Positions 1-11,934 of a stretch of 64,000 bases of DNA are shown in pieces (position 1 is the first letter of the stretch; each line of letters starts with the position of its first letter). The notes under the pieces were generated by a model, which saw nothing but the letters and a program-made list of their open reading frames with translations, had not been told where the DNA came from and searched no databases. The stretch is from Topomyia yanbarensis (Eukaryota; Arthropoda; Insecta; Diptera; Culicidae): the NCBI RefSeq assembly GCF_030247195.1, contig NC_080672.1, positions 304,327,115 through 304,391,114 of the forward strand, given 5' to 3'. The position numbers and the translations under genes are program-made.

Positions 1-596
1 GTTGATGATTTGATACGAGTTACTTCGGAAAGTTTATTTGCGAGTTTATAGAGCATTTTTAGACTACCAGGGGAAACCTAAAATACTCGGAGCAAACGAA
101 GAAAAAGTCATCGTGCTATAAACACATTTTCCATAAAACAGATTAATTGTATCCACATTAAGCCCGGCTTATTTTATGTGCGGCTAAATGACGCAATGTG
201 CATTTTACTTATTTTGTTTGCAAATATCGCGGCTAGACAAGTGAAAAGCTCCATTATTGTGAAAACTCCACTCTAAGATACCTGCTTGGTTAAGGTTCGA
301 GCATATCATAATTTATGAAAACATGGGGTAAACCGCGTCTCCTAAGGAAATATGATCATAGTTTAGCTATAGAACGTTAATTGGGAGAATTTAATAAATA
401 TCATTCAACCAACATTTCCCCCTGTAATCGCAATCATAACGCTTTGAAAAATGTTCAAAATTTTAATAATTCACAACAACGGGACAAAAAACTCGTTGGA
501 CTAACACGTAATTTTGTTTTTTGTCGAGATTTCACAAAAGTGTAGCTTTAAATCGTCTTAGGTTATGCAATTATTAGGTTTTCAAAACAATTGTTC
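1..596. other. AT-rich non-coding DNA, nothing recognised
   Basis: No reading frame, repeat family or RNA gene could be recognised. The composition is AT-rich like most of the window. Confidence 0.5.
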
Positions 597-1020
597 ATTT
601 TTAGATTAGAAAGGTGGGTAGGTAATGTCAACAACATTACCGAAATGAAGTAGCATACATTTAAAGTTGTTAATACGAATGCTGCAATTTTTACTAATTT
701 CTGAAAGGTTTTATTAAAATAAGTTATTTCGGTATTTCTAATGGAAATAGCGAAATAACGGTACAAGTATATACGATTCCCTACTGTTGCCAAACGAATT
801 GTTTCACTCTCATTAAATGCTATTTTCAGGGTTACCATATGAGAATAAATATGTTGGAATATTTTAGGTTTACGTGTACCGATATTTCGGTATTTCAATT
901 AGAAATAACGAAATAGCTGGTTTTAATATAACGTATCAGAAGATAGTCAAAATTGTGCATTCTACTTCACTCTCTGACATGACATGTCTCTCTCATTACC
1001 CACCTATCTTTTTTCAAAAA
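597..1020. mobile_element. Palindromic MITE (hairpin, arms ~180 bp)
   Basis: The two halves are imperfect inverted copies. The left end carries AAGGTGGGTAGGTAATG near 611 and the right end carries the complement CATTACCCACCTATC near 994-1008. Farther in, the block with TATTTCGGTATTTC and AGAAATAACGAAATA appears in both orientations (about 715-765 and 880-925). Short open frames on opposite strands here encode nearly the same peptide (YRYFxISIRNxEI), which is a consequence of the palindrome and not evidence of coding. No transposase is present, so this is a non-autonomous DNA element. Its superfamily is not clear because the exact ends and target duplication could not be fixed. Confidence 0.7.
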
Positions 1021-1275
1021 GCGGTCATAAATCCTACAATGTTTAGCATGCACAACTTTTCAGAACAATGACCATTGTCAAAAATCATACAATTCCATTA
1101 AGAGATGTCTATCTATTTTGCATTTTCGATAGTTTCTCAAAATGATTTAGTCTACAAACTTGCAATAGGCTACTAACAGTTAAAATAGTACACAGTTCTT
1201 AGCCCGAATAAATTATGAATAAAACCTCGAATAACCTGAATAAATTATATAAAACCAATAAACCGAATAAAATTT

Positions 1276-1436
1276 AAAAAACGCATTTAATCCAGCTAAC
1301 AGTGTGATGAGATATTTCTTGTAACATATTATAACGATTGAGAACATTTACAACATCACGTTTCACGATGTTTTTGATAACACATACTACATGGGATAGT
1401 GGTAGGCCCCAGAGAAACGCTCAAATCAACATCTTC
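1276..1436 (+). repeat. Interspersed repeat family D, copy 1
   Basis: This stretch (core CTAACAGTGTGATGAGA, then ATGTTTTTGATAACACATAC and CATGGGATAGTGG) is an inverted copy of 7160-7320. The match runs roughly 160 bp with a few substitutions and indels, so both are members of one dispersed family. I recall similar sequence as common in Aedes genomes but cannot verify that here. Confidence 0.7.
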
Positions 1437-1948
1437 GGATTAGACCGGTGCGCCGCCGCCCCACGCCGCCGCCGCCGGTTAGTTTTAACAAACGCCGAGG
1501 CCGAACGGTAGACCAGCCTCCTACGCATTTTTCCCACGCCGACAATTCGCGAACTCGAAAATCGTTGACTCATAATTTTATCCACAAATCTAGGAACATT
1601 ATCTATGGTTCGAATATACGACGTTAACTGTTTCATGATTTATCACATCTTGATCTTTATTTGGTATTAGTGGTTGGGAATTAGATCACAAAATTAAAAA
1701 AGTCGTAATATTTTCTCGGCAATCATTACATGACACTCGGAATATAATTCATGGATCCATTCTAGCTTCGTGGACTGGTTATGATTCCGAGCATATAAGT
1801 TAACAATTTCAAGGAACTCAGACTATTTTTCATGGGTTCGAGAACTGTTTCATGTGTGCTTTTGAATGCCGCTCTGCTCTTTGGTTTTGAAATTTCTATG
1901 TGTGCTATTGTGTACAACTGCTAGCAACCAGTCTCATAGGCGCGAGCA
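1437..1948. other. Unassigned; contains a GC-rich CCG-repeat patch
   Basis: Positions about 1449-1510 are strongly GC-rich with CGCCGCC runs inside otherwise AT-rich DNA. A 71-codon Arg-rich frame on the minus strand (1421-1636) arises from this patch and resembles no known protein. Nothing else was recognised. Confidence 0.35.
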
Positions 1949-2429
1949 TTAGATACCGTAAACCGGGTGACTTTGATCATCGGGGTGACTTTGATCACTC
2001 GGAACTTTTTTCGTAGATCGCTTATTAAACCAGAATAGTCTACCGAATCATTTTAATTTGAAATTATTTTTACTCTGAACTTATAAAATACTGATTTGTT
2101 ATACTTTTTGAGTATATTGTTCGGTTTTTGGGCACAAAAATTACAAAAAACCGAAATTGGACTTTACCTTATTTTTACGAAGCTTCGTAAAGTGTCTACT
2201 TTTTATAAAACAAATAAATCTCAGATTTGTTCAAGAGTAATAAATTATAAGCGAGTTTTTATTTTCCTTTAGAGTGGGATGCGTAAAATTTACTTTTAAG
2301 AGTTTGTTAATTTTAAATACATTTTTTGTGAAACTAGTTGCCAATTATTTCAAGTTATTTTACGCTAAAATTCGCAACATTTTTTACATTTCTTATAAAA
2401 GAAATGAATAGAATTCGCTCAAACTTTCA
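1949..2429 (+). repeat. Interspersed repeat family C, partial copy
   Basis: It starts with a CCGTAAACCGG...GTGACTTTGATCA motif, a degenerate form of the terminus at 7810-7832 and 63425-63445. The segment about 2333-2400 (ACTAGTTGCCAATTATTTCAAG...) is an inverted match to the last ~65 bases of the window (63935-64000). The middle differs from the other copies, so this is either a diverged or a composite member. Confidence 0.6.
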
Positions 2430-2700
2430 AGATTTTTTCCGAGGCCCGGAGGGCCGAGTCTTATATACCAATCGACTCAGCTCGACGATTTGGGACAATG
2501 TCTGTGTGTGTGTGTCTGTGTGTGTGTGTATGTAACGGACAAATTCTCATTCGTGTTTCTCAGCAATGGCTGAACCGATCTTATCCAAACCAATTTTAAA
2601 TGAAAGAACTAAAAAACAGTATGAACGCTATTAATTTGTTTTTGATTCTGATGTTTAGTTTCCAAGATATGAATGTTTGAATGCGTAAAAATGGCGTTTT
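2430..2700 (+). repeat. Diverged relative of microsatellite-bearing repeat family A
   Basis: It carries the family A landmarks in order: GGCCCGGAGGGCCGAGT, then CAATCGACTCAGCTCG, then a (GT)n tract at about 2500-2530, then CTCAGCAATGGCTGAACCGAT. After about 2600 the match to the other copies fades. Confidence 0.6.
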
Positions 2701-3939
2701 TTGCAGTTTTTTTGAATTATCTGCCGAAATTGACAATAAAGATTACCAATTTATATGTTTTTAGACAGCTTTAACGAATACCTTTCGAACAAGCTATAGA
2801 TTGTTGAAATCGGACTATTATCAAAAGAGATATTTAACATTAAATGCGGACGAAAGATTTTTATCATTTCCCATTGCCAGAAATATGACCAAAAACATGT
2901 AATCTATTATTAACGCCAAAACGGCTTATTTTAGGTCAATAGTATCTTCGGAGAATTTAATGGAGGCAATATGACCTTTCTTTTGGTATTGTGCTTTTGC
3001 TGATTAATCCCCCTATGAGTGAGATATTTTCACAAATTTTCTTGAAAGTGATTATATCGAAATGATGCCTTCAGCAAATTTGTAGCTCTTACTTTTACGA
3101 ATAACTTTACTGAAGACTTCAAATATCTATTTTGAATGCTTTAAAAGTTATGGCTTGATGTTTGTGGATTACTCTTTGTCGCCTATTTATTGTTCAATAT
3201 AGTAATAATCCATTGAAATAAGCCAAACATTATTTCGATAAATCGAATTTTGTATTTCATTTGTCTATCTACAACCGCTAGAAATAATAACCGAACACTT
3301 CCAAGTTGTCTGGAAGGAACTTGATAACTTATCAGTACAAAAATGTTCATTTGTGCGAACCTTCTGACTGCATTTTTTCTAACTTATAACCATCGGATCG
3401 ATCTGAAACATATCGGAAAATGAAAAGCGAAATAAATAACTCCAAGCAACGGCGTAGCCAAGAGAAGGTTTTGGGGTTTAACACAATACAACCACCCCCC
3501 CCCCCCCCCCACCAGACCCAAAAAAATATTGGATTGAAGTTAAAAATTTATTGATACAGACTGATTTAATTCAATATTACAATAACAATTATTTGATCCG
3601 TACATTGATAACCTGTTGTTGTAAACATCATGAGGACTTTTGATAAATTGTCGGAATGGGGTCCTGATATGTAACTGATCTATTGGTCTTGATTTCACAG
3701 TTGTCTAATTGCATCAATATCAATTTCTTGCCTGGAAACATTCCAATAGAAAATTCCAGAGTTCTGTAATCAATCATAGTCCTCAGATTTATTTTCAAAT
3801 TGAGCTCGTTTTTGTAGAAATGTACTGTAATAAGGGTCTTTAGTTAATAGGAAGCGAAGTTCAAATTGATTTAATGTCTATGAAACATAGAACTGCTCAC
3901 CAAAAAAATGCATAACTTTCAACATTTGCTAAAAATGTT
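2701..3939. other. AT-rich DNA with a poly-C run, nothing else recognised
   Basis: A run of 16 C lies at 3495-3510. Similar poly-C runs occur near 25428 and 38853. No coding potential or repeat boundary was recognised in the rest. Confidence 0.4.
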
Positions 3940-4620
3940 TTTGTTTTTCTCATTCACTCTAAAATTCGTCAATCTAATCCCGACCCGGAGGGCCGAGTGT
4001 CATATGCCAATCGACTGAGTTCGTCGAGATCGGAAAATGTCTGTGTGTGTATGTGTATATGTGGAAAAAAATGTAACCTTTGTTAATCAGAGATGGCTGG
4101 ATCGATTTGCACAAATGAAATGAAAAATTTCAAAATCAAATTTGTATTTTTGATGCCAAATGACTTTAAAATGCATGAAACATTGAGATGTTTGACAAAA
4201 ATTGACTTTTTTGGACTTTGGTACATTTTTGCCTTTCTAATATAGAAAGGTTATGCAATCACTCTAAAAATCGTCAATCATACCGGCCCGGAGGGAATAT
4301 GCAGTGAGGGGTTGCTACTTTAAAATTAAAACTAGTTTAAAATTTCTTAACAAGTTGAAAATGTTCGGCAGGGCCTGGACCTTCCGGATCTTTCTCCATG
4401 AACCGCCGCTGGTTTCAAGCGATGTTTCAGTATCACATAGTATCTCAAGATTGTGACTATCGATCCGTTGTATGTATGTGCAAATCGTACTGAACATGTA
4501 ATATTCATTTCCACCATTGTATTGAACATAACCAGCCATGGAATCGTAGTCTGGACAAATGAGAAAAGCACAATTGCACCCACCTAAAACAGGTTTTTTT
4601 TGGAATGCGTCGAGTTGAGA
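3940..4620 (+). repeat. Interspersed repeat family A, copy 1
   Basis: The 5' module has CCCGGAGGGCCGAGTGTCAT, CGACTGAGTTCGTCGAGATC and a short GT tract. An internal repeat of CCTTTC.ATATAGAAAGG occurs at about 4233. The 3' module (about 4296-4620) has GTGAGGGGTTGCTACTTTA, a CCGCCGCTGGTTTCAAGCGA block, TTGAACATAACCAGCCATGG and ends near AAAACAGGTTTT. It is the best uninterrupted reference for the 3' module that is split by the gypsy element farther on. Minus-strand frames here are fortuitous. Confidence 0.75.
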
Positions 4621-4625
4621 CGAAA

Positions 4626-6419
4626 ACGTAATATGATTAATAACGAGGATAACAGTTTCCGAATGTAGAGAGAGATTTATGAAAAATGGCGATTTCCATT
4701 CGACTCTAGCAGGTTCTGATCGATTTTGATGAGCATTTGATTTTTGTTGTATGACCAATTATATGTATAGGTCAAATGTTTAAAAACAGTAATTTAAGGT
4801 TAAGATAGCCTAATTTTGAAACCGCCAATTTCGGGGGTTTAGTATCTTCAATGAGTTTTACAAACGTTAAACAGCGCATCATTTGATAAAATAATTTTGA
4901 CGGTATATCGTCCAAGAAGTATTTATGGTGAATTTTCTCAGGTTAATATTCATGATTATAATAAAGTCTCAACAAATTCGCTAAAGACAACACGAACTCT
5001 GTTAATATTTTCTGAAAAATTAATTCTGCATAATTTTAAAACTTCAAAAATTACGGTTTCGGAATTATGCCGTTTGGACAGTATGATCGATTTTCACCAA
5101 ACCGAATTTCTGGCAAGCAAGTAGAAACATAGTCGTTCTACACTCGTTCTCAAGAAACTTCTTCGAATGCTGAATATCTATTATAATACATTGAAACCCC
5201 GATTTTATCAGCCAAATATGAACATATGTTTTATGGGCTCTAGCAGACGAACAAGACTGAATTGGAGTAAATCCTTTCTTGCGCATGTTTTCCTTATCAT
5301 GAAGATGGAAATATGTAAAAATAAAAAGTTCATCATAATCAGAAATAGTTATCAGACTACATCAAGGGACGGGAAGAATATTTTAACAGCTTCAGTTTAT
5401 TATAAAGAAAAAAAATTGCCCGATTTGGTCAATGTCCCCATTTTGTCAGCCTAAAATACACCATGAGATAGATAAAAATGGGTCTTTATTGTATGTATTA
5501 TTCTTTATTGTACGTATTATTTCACATTAATAGGTACATTTCATTTTTGGGGATTTTTTTTATTGCATCGAACTACAACAATTTTTAGGTAGCTTTCAAG
5601 GGGTTATTTTATAGACTTCTTCCAAAATTTGGCGAACTTATTCTAATTCGTATATCAATTAATTGGTATACTTAAGGGTTTATATGTTGCAGATGGAGAA
5701 AATACTGAAACTTTCAGCTTTTTTCCTACACAATATTACGTAAGCTTATTAAACAATTTTTCCTAATAAGTTTGTGAAAATTAAAAACTATTTGAAATTT
5801 TTTAATAGTATAATTTTTTTTATTTAACCGTGATTTTTTAATAAATAGTGACCATCGCTTCACAACGTAGCCTATTTTTCATGGCTTGCGGTGAGCACGA
5901 TCTCTCGAATTGCTGAACTGAAAATTATGGAATAGAATTTAATTTTTAGTATTCTTTACAGATTTAACTCGCCGCGCAGATAGCTCTGAATTAGACCCGC
6001 TGGTGCCCTAAGACGATTTCGCTAGGTTTTCAGAGCAGCGTGCACCCAGTGCATTAACGCAAGTGACGGAAGGTTATCGAAAAGTTTCGTGAAAATGAAA
6101 ATTCCAGTAATGATGATGATTTTCCCAAATGGTTCGTTTTCGAGAGGTTTTTATTTGTTCTTTGGCATTAGGATTAGCGATAATAATTCAAATCAAGGAT
6201 ACTACTGGGAAGTCACCTTTAGAAAAAGTCGACGTCGAAGTAAAATTTGGAACTATGCACGCATGCACTTCAGAGATAGCGTGATATCAGGATCTGCGAT
6301 TCCATTTCAACGCTTTTTTGTGAAAAGGGCGATACTTACAAATATAAACATAAGGTTTTTTTTCATACATGCGAATGAAGGCTTTGAAACGCAACAAATT
6401 AACCTAAATTAATCTACGA
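4626..6419. other. AT-rich DNA, no recognised gene
   Basis: There are only short open frames (longest 107 codons at 6089-6412, plus strand, Phe/Arg/Ile-rich) without recognisable motifs. I do not call them genes. No repeat structure was recognised. Confidence 0.4.
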
Positions 6420-6760
6420 TTTTGCTTTCTTAAACTACAGCAAAAAATACAACGGGCGAAGCTGTATTTTTGTTTGTTTATTTAAAGTTTCGCCCTCCAC
6501 GCTCCATGCAAACAATCAGGGCGATACTTTTTTGCTAGCAGTTTAGAGGCGAAACTGTTTTTTCGTATTTTTTAGGATTATCAAGCTGATACCAGCTGTA
6601 AATAGTAACAATGATCGCTATTGAAAAAACCCGGACGAAATCGGTGGTGTAAAACTGTAGTTATTGTAAAAAACGTAAGGGCGATACTTCAATGCTGATA
6701 GGTGGGACCGAAAATGTAAACAATCGCCAAAGGGGCGATACTATAATTTTGTCAATTTCA
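6420..6760. repeat. Cluster of short GGGCGATAC-type repeats
   Basis: The motif GGGCGATACTT or a close variant recurs at about 6328, 6520, 6680 and 6735, and related TTTCGCCCT/GGCGAAACT words occur in both orientations. This suggests a small decayed palindromic element, but exact ends were not found. Confidence 0.35.
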
Positions 6761-7159
6761 ATAGCAAAAACAAATTTTAATTTAATAATTTTAAATACTT
6801 TATGAAGTTTTGGGTTTCGATCACTGACTCATGCAATCTAGAATATAAAACACTGGAAATATTCACTGTTGATTTTCTTTGAATGGTGTCACTGCTAGTA
6901 GTTTTCAAGAAAAAGCATTGATTTCTTAGTTCTCAGTCGCGTTGTAAATTTGAGTAAAGTATAAACTTCAAATCGATTAAAAAAAATCGAATTTTTTGGC
7001 TCAGTACAAAAAAAAAATCAGTTTTCCCACCACAATTTAGATATTTTATTAACAGAGCATTAACAATAATTCGTTGGTATGTCTATTTTATGGGCCATTT
7101 TTCGCTTTCCCATTGATTTGGTTTGAGATTTCTAGCACTGATGTTGTCCTATGCTGATT
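6761..7159. other. AT-rich DNA, nothing recognised
   Basis: No gene, repeat end or RNA was recognised. It runs directly into the family D copy at 7160. Confidence 0.4.
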
Positions 7160-7320
7160 TGAGCGATTCTCTGAATCCTGCCACTATCCCATGTAGTATG
7201 TGTTATCAAAAACATCGCGAAGCATCAAGATCTAAATGTTCTCAAACGATACAATATCCGAAGAGAGTGATAAGAGTTATAAGAAATGTCTCATCACACT
7301 GTTAGGTGGATTAAAAGCGT
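7160..7320 (-). repeat. Interspersed repeat family D, copy 2 (inverted)
   Basis: This is the inverted counterpart of 1276-1436. It contains CATGTAGTATGTGTTATCAA, TCTCATCACACTGTTAGG and TTAAAAGCG. It abuts the family C copy directly, so C and D may be parts of one larger element, though at 1276 D is not adjacent to C. Confidence 0.7.
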
Positions 7321-7832
7321 TTTTATTGTTCAATATACCAACTTGTTAAAATGGATGAAACATTTTGTAACTCGATAAAGCAATGAAATAAAACAATTTT
7401 AGCAGATTTAAAGGTTTTCAGCATCTTTTATTCTAGTTGGACACCAATTATACAATTTTGGTTACTCGAATTTTACAGTACATTGAAATACTTTGTATAA
7501 TACCAGTTAACATCTATTTAACTATGAGTATCTTTCCAGAATTAGTTTAAACAAATATTTGAATGAAAAACACTGATATCAATAACTTAATGTGGGTGAA
7601 CATGCAGGTTATCAAAGTCACCCCGGATAACTAAAACGGACTTCAACTTGAAATCATTTTTGGAAAAATAGCTGTAAGCGGACAATTTTAGGTAAAACTA
7701 CCCAATCTTGTTCTCCATACATCAGTACATGTTTTAAAAATATTAAGCTTGAAAAAAATGAGTTGCGTCTAAAAATATGTAATGTATACTTCGAAAAGTG
7801 ATCAATGTCACCCCGGTTTACGGTACAAAGAA
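7321..7832 (-). repeat. Interspersed repeat family C, ~510 bp copy
   Basis: This is an inverted, high-similarity copy of 63425-63930. Shared landmarks are ACATGCAGGTTATCAAAGTC, CAATCTTGTTCTCCATACAT and the end GTGATCAATGTCACCCCGG followed by TTTACGGTA. The internal CACCCC/GGGGTGACTTTGATAA words form an inverted pair, which suggests a non-autonomous DNA element. Confidence 0.75.
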
Positions 7833-8694
7833 ACTACTAGGAGCGTAGCCCTGTTATCCTTTTGGTAAGATTCAGTGTAATATTCGGAATTAAATGAAAC
7901 TACGCTGAGCACCAAAAATACCTAACCACAATTCCTAATCCGTGAAAACCATAAGAAAACTATAAGACACGTGACTCTGTGTAAAAAATCCGACGGTAAG
8001 CTCAAGACTAAAATATCACGGTTACACGAAGAGAATTTACGAAAATCGTTGCACATTGTTCAATTCTTGACTTTTTTGGTCAATGAAGTTAATACAAAAC
8101 AATGTATCATCAAGTTTTCAGCTAGAATTAAAAAATACTAAACATATTCAGACACAACCACCTACTAAACATTCGAGTATAATTTCATCTTTGTTTTTTT
8201 TTTGCGTGAACTAGTTTTGGATAGGAATATCTTTCACAAAAACGGTTATCAATAATAATGGAAAACAAATTTGTATATCCGAAGTAATTGTAAAAATAGT
8301 AATTGAAAGTCAGTACTTTTTCAGTTCAAACAATCGTATCTCAGCCATTTGTCAACCAATTTCAGTTTTCCTTGCACCTAAGATATTCCTAGAGCTAGTA
8401 CATAGTAAATTTTCAAAAGTTATTATTCTTTTGTGATGTTTTAGGCGGTTTGAATTTCACAATGCACGTGGCACACGTTTGATTAAATTTTTTTGCGTCT
8501 TGTTTAGTTGTACGGTTTGAAATGTAACACGTTTACTGAATAATTATTACATATGGATATTATTATATCAAAATGTTCGTACAAACGTGGAGAAACGCAA
8601 TGTTTTAAGTAAGTTACAAAATAATAGTGCGTAAGGAAAATTTCAGTACAGACGAGGAAGTTTAGAATTTTTAAAATATTAGTTATATAACTTT
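7833..8694. other. AT-rich DNA, nothing recognised
   Basis: No gene or repeat was recognised in this stretch. Confidence 0.4.
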
Positions 8695-9478
8695 AAAGCG
8701 ATGACCTATAGTTTTTTATACACAAATCGATTGTAATTGATGGCAGCTACAATTTCCGAAAGAACACATTACTATATTTTCTTAAAAAATAGACAAAAGT
8801 ACGTAGAACTACCCAAGCATATAGAAGTAATATTCGTTCGTTTTGTAAGTTAGATCATATCTGTAAAACATATGACATGAAAACTATATTCTTCTAACAG
8901 GCGAATGACCAAGTTGGTTAAAGCCTGCAATTAAATAAATAAATAAATACGTAGAACTACAAAAATTTCATTTCATTGGTAAACAACTTGAATTCAAAGC
9001 GTTGACCTATACCTTTTTGTGTACCAATCGATTGTAATTGATTTCAGCAAACAATTTCTGAAAAAACAAATTCTAATACTTTCTCAGAAAATAGACTATA
9101 TGAAATTTCTGTAGTTCTGCGTATTTTTGTCTATTAATGTGAGAAAATATAAAAATTGTAAGTTTAGTTATTGTAGTTGGAATCAATTACAATCTATTGG
9201 TACATGTAAAGGTATAGGTTATCGCTTGGAATTCGACGATATTTACCAACTGAATTAAATTTCTGTAGTTCTACGCATTTCTGTATATTTTTTTGAGAAA
9301 ATCTTTTAGAAATTGTAACCGAAATCAATTACAATCGACTGGTACATAAATAGGTTTAGCTCATCCCTTTAAATTCGACGATATGTGCCAACTAAATGGA
9401 ATTTCTTTACTACGCATTTTTGTCTATTTTTTGAGAAAATATAAAAATTCATCTCTCAGAAATTGCACCTGAAATTTA
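8695..9478. repeat. Inverted array of ~120 bp units (2 forward, 2.5 reverse)
   Basis: A unit with GCGATGACCTATA, AATCGATTGTAATTGAT and AGAAAATAGAC...GTAGAACTAC occurs forward at about 8695-8815 and 8990-9118. It is reversed at about 9108-9237 and 9262-9380, with a partial reversed copy at 9399-9478. The words ATTACAAT/ATTGTAAT and GTAGTTCTACGCA mark each unit. A SINE tail (8899-8951) separates the first two units. The arrangement could fold into alternative hairpins. Confidence 0.7.
8899..8951 (+). mobile_element. 3' tail of a tRNA-derived SINE (Feilai-like)
   Basis: GGCGAATGACC, GGTTAAAGCCT and a terminal (AAAT)n tract (AATAAATAAATAAAT) match the 3' end seen in the fuller SINE at 44025-44200. 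Only the tail remains. Confidence 0.45.
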
Positions 9479-10175
9479 GGGTAAGGTGGGACAAATCCGA
9501 CCGTTGGGTAAACCCGACCCCCCTCTGTTACCGAAAATCAGAAGCACTACGCGAACTAATGTTAATGTTGTCGTGTAGAGCACCGAAAATAATCATAATG
9601 GTGGAATGACAGCATTTCATTAGTCTACATTGAGATGCTCAAACGACAAAAAGTGTGTTTTTACAACTTTTGTGCATCATTGACTACAGGATATTTCTGA
9701 TTGTTAAAGTGATTGCATAATAAATGTAAGTGGATTTAAATTCTTTGATTAAAGTCCTACAAAGTGCATAGAAGAATTTAATTCAACCTTTTTCATATAT
9801 TTTTTTAATTGCATCGTAATGAAAAATGACGCGGTGGGGCAAATCCGACCGCTTTTTTGCTAAGAAAATTTTTATTTTTCAAATTGAAACATATTTTTAT
9901 TGTTATTATTTATTTTTTTTACGCAAAATGGCTCATAATTATATACGAAAGACACGAAAACGTGATGATTATAGTATTGTTCCGATGCAAATGGGAATAT
10001 CATAACGTGCTACTGCTCGTGATTTTGGCATTCCAAGATTGACATTGAACTCCATTTTCTGCATGTTACAATTCAATAACACAACATTCATTGATTTATC
10101 ATTGAAAAACCATAAAATTTGGATAATATCTGTACTAAATCAACCAAAAACATAGGGGGTCGGGTTTACCCCACC
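9479..10175. mobile_element. Putative MITE with GGGTAAACCCGACCCCC inverted ends
   Basis: The left part has GTGGGACAAATCCGACCG and GGGTAAACCCGACCCCC (9511-9527). The right part has the complement GGGGGTCGGGTTTACCCC (10156-10173). An internal GGTGGGGCAAATCCGACCG (about 9833) repeats the left motif. No transposase is visible. Ends and target duplication are unresolved. Confidence 0.5.
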
Positions 10176-10296
10176 ATTTTTGAAAACAGCAAAAATGAAC
10201 ATTTTTGTAAAACACTTGTATCACAAGATATTCCCAAAATCCAAATAATATTCTATATATAGAAAGTTGCCCCAAAGTAACCTTTAATTTGGTATA

Positions 10297-11903
10297 CAGG
10301 GTGTTTGGTACATGGTTAAGAACCTCTCGGGGGGTGATAGACTGTCATATTTGGAGAAAAAAATTGTTCTACACATACCATCAAATCTCAACCGTTACAG
10401 AGTTATTGAACTTTGTGTGTAAAAAACTTATTTGTCTTAAAATACCTCCAACTCAAAAAGTATACTTTGTATTTCAAATATTTTAGGTTCACTGGGAAGG
10501 TGAGAAAATTTCGCATTGAGTTATGCCCTCACATATTTCAGTTAATGAGTTTAAGTAGCCTTTTCAAAGTAATTTAGTGAAAATTAAACAATTTTAATCG
10601 ATTTTTCGTTCATTTCTTGAAAATCCTAACAGTTAACCTCATCATTTGAATAATCCAGATTGTTAGTCTTGAAGAGCTGCATAATTCGTTCTTTGACATG
10701 ATACACTTAACTTTTCTTATTTTCACGAGTTTGGGTTATTCAACTTGGATATTTTTATCTCATTTTCACTAATACCAGCTCTAATTGAAAAAGTATTTTT
10801 CTTTTTATTCGAAAGCCAGGAAAATTTTACAGAGAAAAACGTATTCATACCTTCCAGTTAAGTGAATTTAGTATTCTTTTAGAAGTAAATTAGTTTAAAG
10901 TTAGTGCTATTATTAGCATTTTCGTTAATTTTCTTAAAATAGTAAATAATAAACATCACCATTATTATCATGGAAATAATTCATCTCAGCAAGTTCTACA
11001 GTTCCTTCTTTGACTCCATTCAATTATCTCTTTTGGTTTCGACGCAAAATCGTTTTTATCACATCGTTTCATATGCAAAAATAACGATTTCGAACCCACT
11101 ACATTTGTGGCAAGGTCTTGCTGTGTTAACTATTAAATATCAGCAAAATGAAAAGAGATATAGACAAAGTGTCAAATAAAAAGTTATAGAGAACATTAAG
11201 GGGCATCAAAGGAGCAGTAGTAACGATAAATTTTGTTGATTAATAATTAGAATAATTAAAAAACTCTCCAAAAAAACACAAATTTTGAGTTGTTTCGTTA
11301 GTAAAAAATCATTTAGTACACTTAACTAAAAGATATTTGTACATACACTGATAGGCCATTTTCTCAGCTTTCCAATGAAATCTTGTAAATAACGATATAA
11401 AGTATATTTTTAGATTAGAGTCTTTTAAGCACTTGCAAGTCGGTTACAGGAAAAATGTAGTAATGAAATTACAAAGAAATGGGAAAAGATAGAAATATGA
11501 CGTCCAAGAACAAATTATGAATTGTCCTAAAATCCAACTTTTGGATAATGGATATTGCTATAATCATACTTCATTATTTCGAGAAAATTAGCAAAAACCT
11601 CCTCAAAAACACTAACTTTTAACTACTTTACAGCTAAAAGGTAATTAAAACTAATTACTTAAAAGATACGAGAACACCTTTCAATAGGAAATTTTCTCAC
11701 CTTTCGAATGGAACTGAAATATTTAAAATACAAAGTATACTTTTAAAGTTAGTGGTATTTTAAGACAAATAAGTTTTTTACACAAAAAGTTCAATAACTC
11801 TGTAACGGTTGAGATTTGATGGTATGTGTAGAACAATTTTTTTCTCCAAATATGGCAGTCTATCACCCCCCGAGAGATTCTTAACCATGAACCAAACACC
11901 CTG
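10297..11903. mobile_element. 1.6 kb foldback element with TA target duplication
   Basis: The element begins CAGGGTGTTTGGTACATGG and ends with its complement CCATGAACCAAACACCCTG. TA lies on each side (10295-10296, 11904-11905). The terminal arms match for over 200 bp, including CATCAAATCTCAACCGTTAC on the left and its complement on the right. Inside, related ~350 bp sub-units run forward at about 10500-10850 and 10850-11200 and reversed at about 11200-11450 and 11570-11700, so most of the element is a giant imperfect palindrome. TA flanks and a CAGGGTG end fit a non-autonomous Tc1/mariner-type element. There is no transposase frame. Confidence 0.8.
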
Positions 11904-11934
11904 TATTTCATCTCATCCGCTCACTCAAATGAGT

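Noticed and set aside
563..1071. Two similar open frames on opposite strands (YRYFxISIRNxEI)
   Set aside because: They are mirror images created by the palindromic MITE; no domain and no coding signal.
2500..2530. GT microsatellites as CRISPR-like or regulatory repeats
   Set aside because: They sit at a fixed place in family A repeats and are plain dinucleotide tracts.
4315..4758. 147-codon minus-strand frame
   Set aside because: It overlaps the family A 3' module, and equivalent frames recur wherever that repeat occurs (for example 26926-27129).
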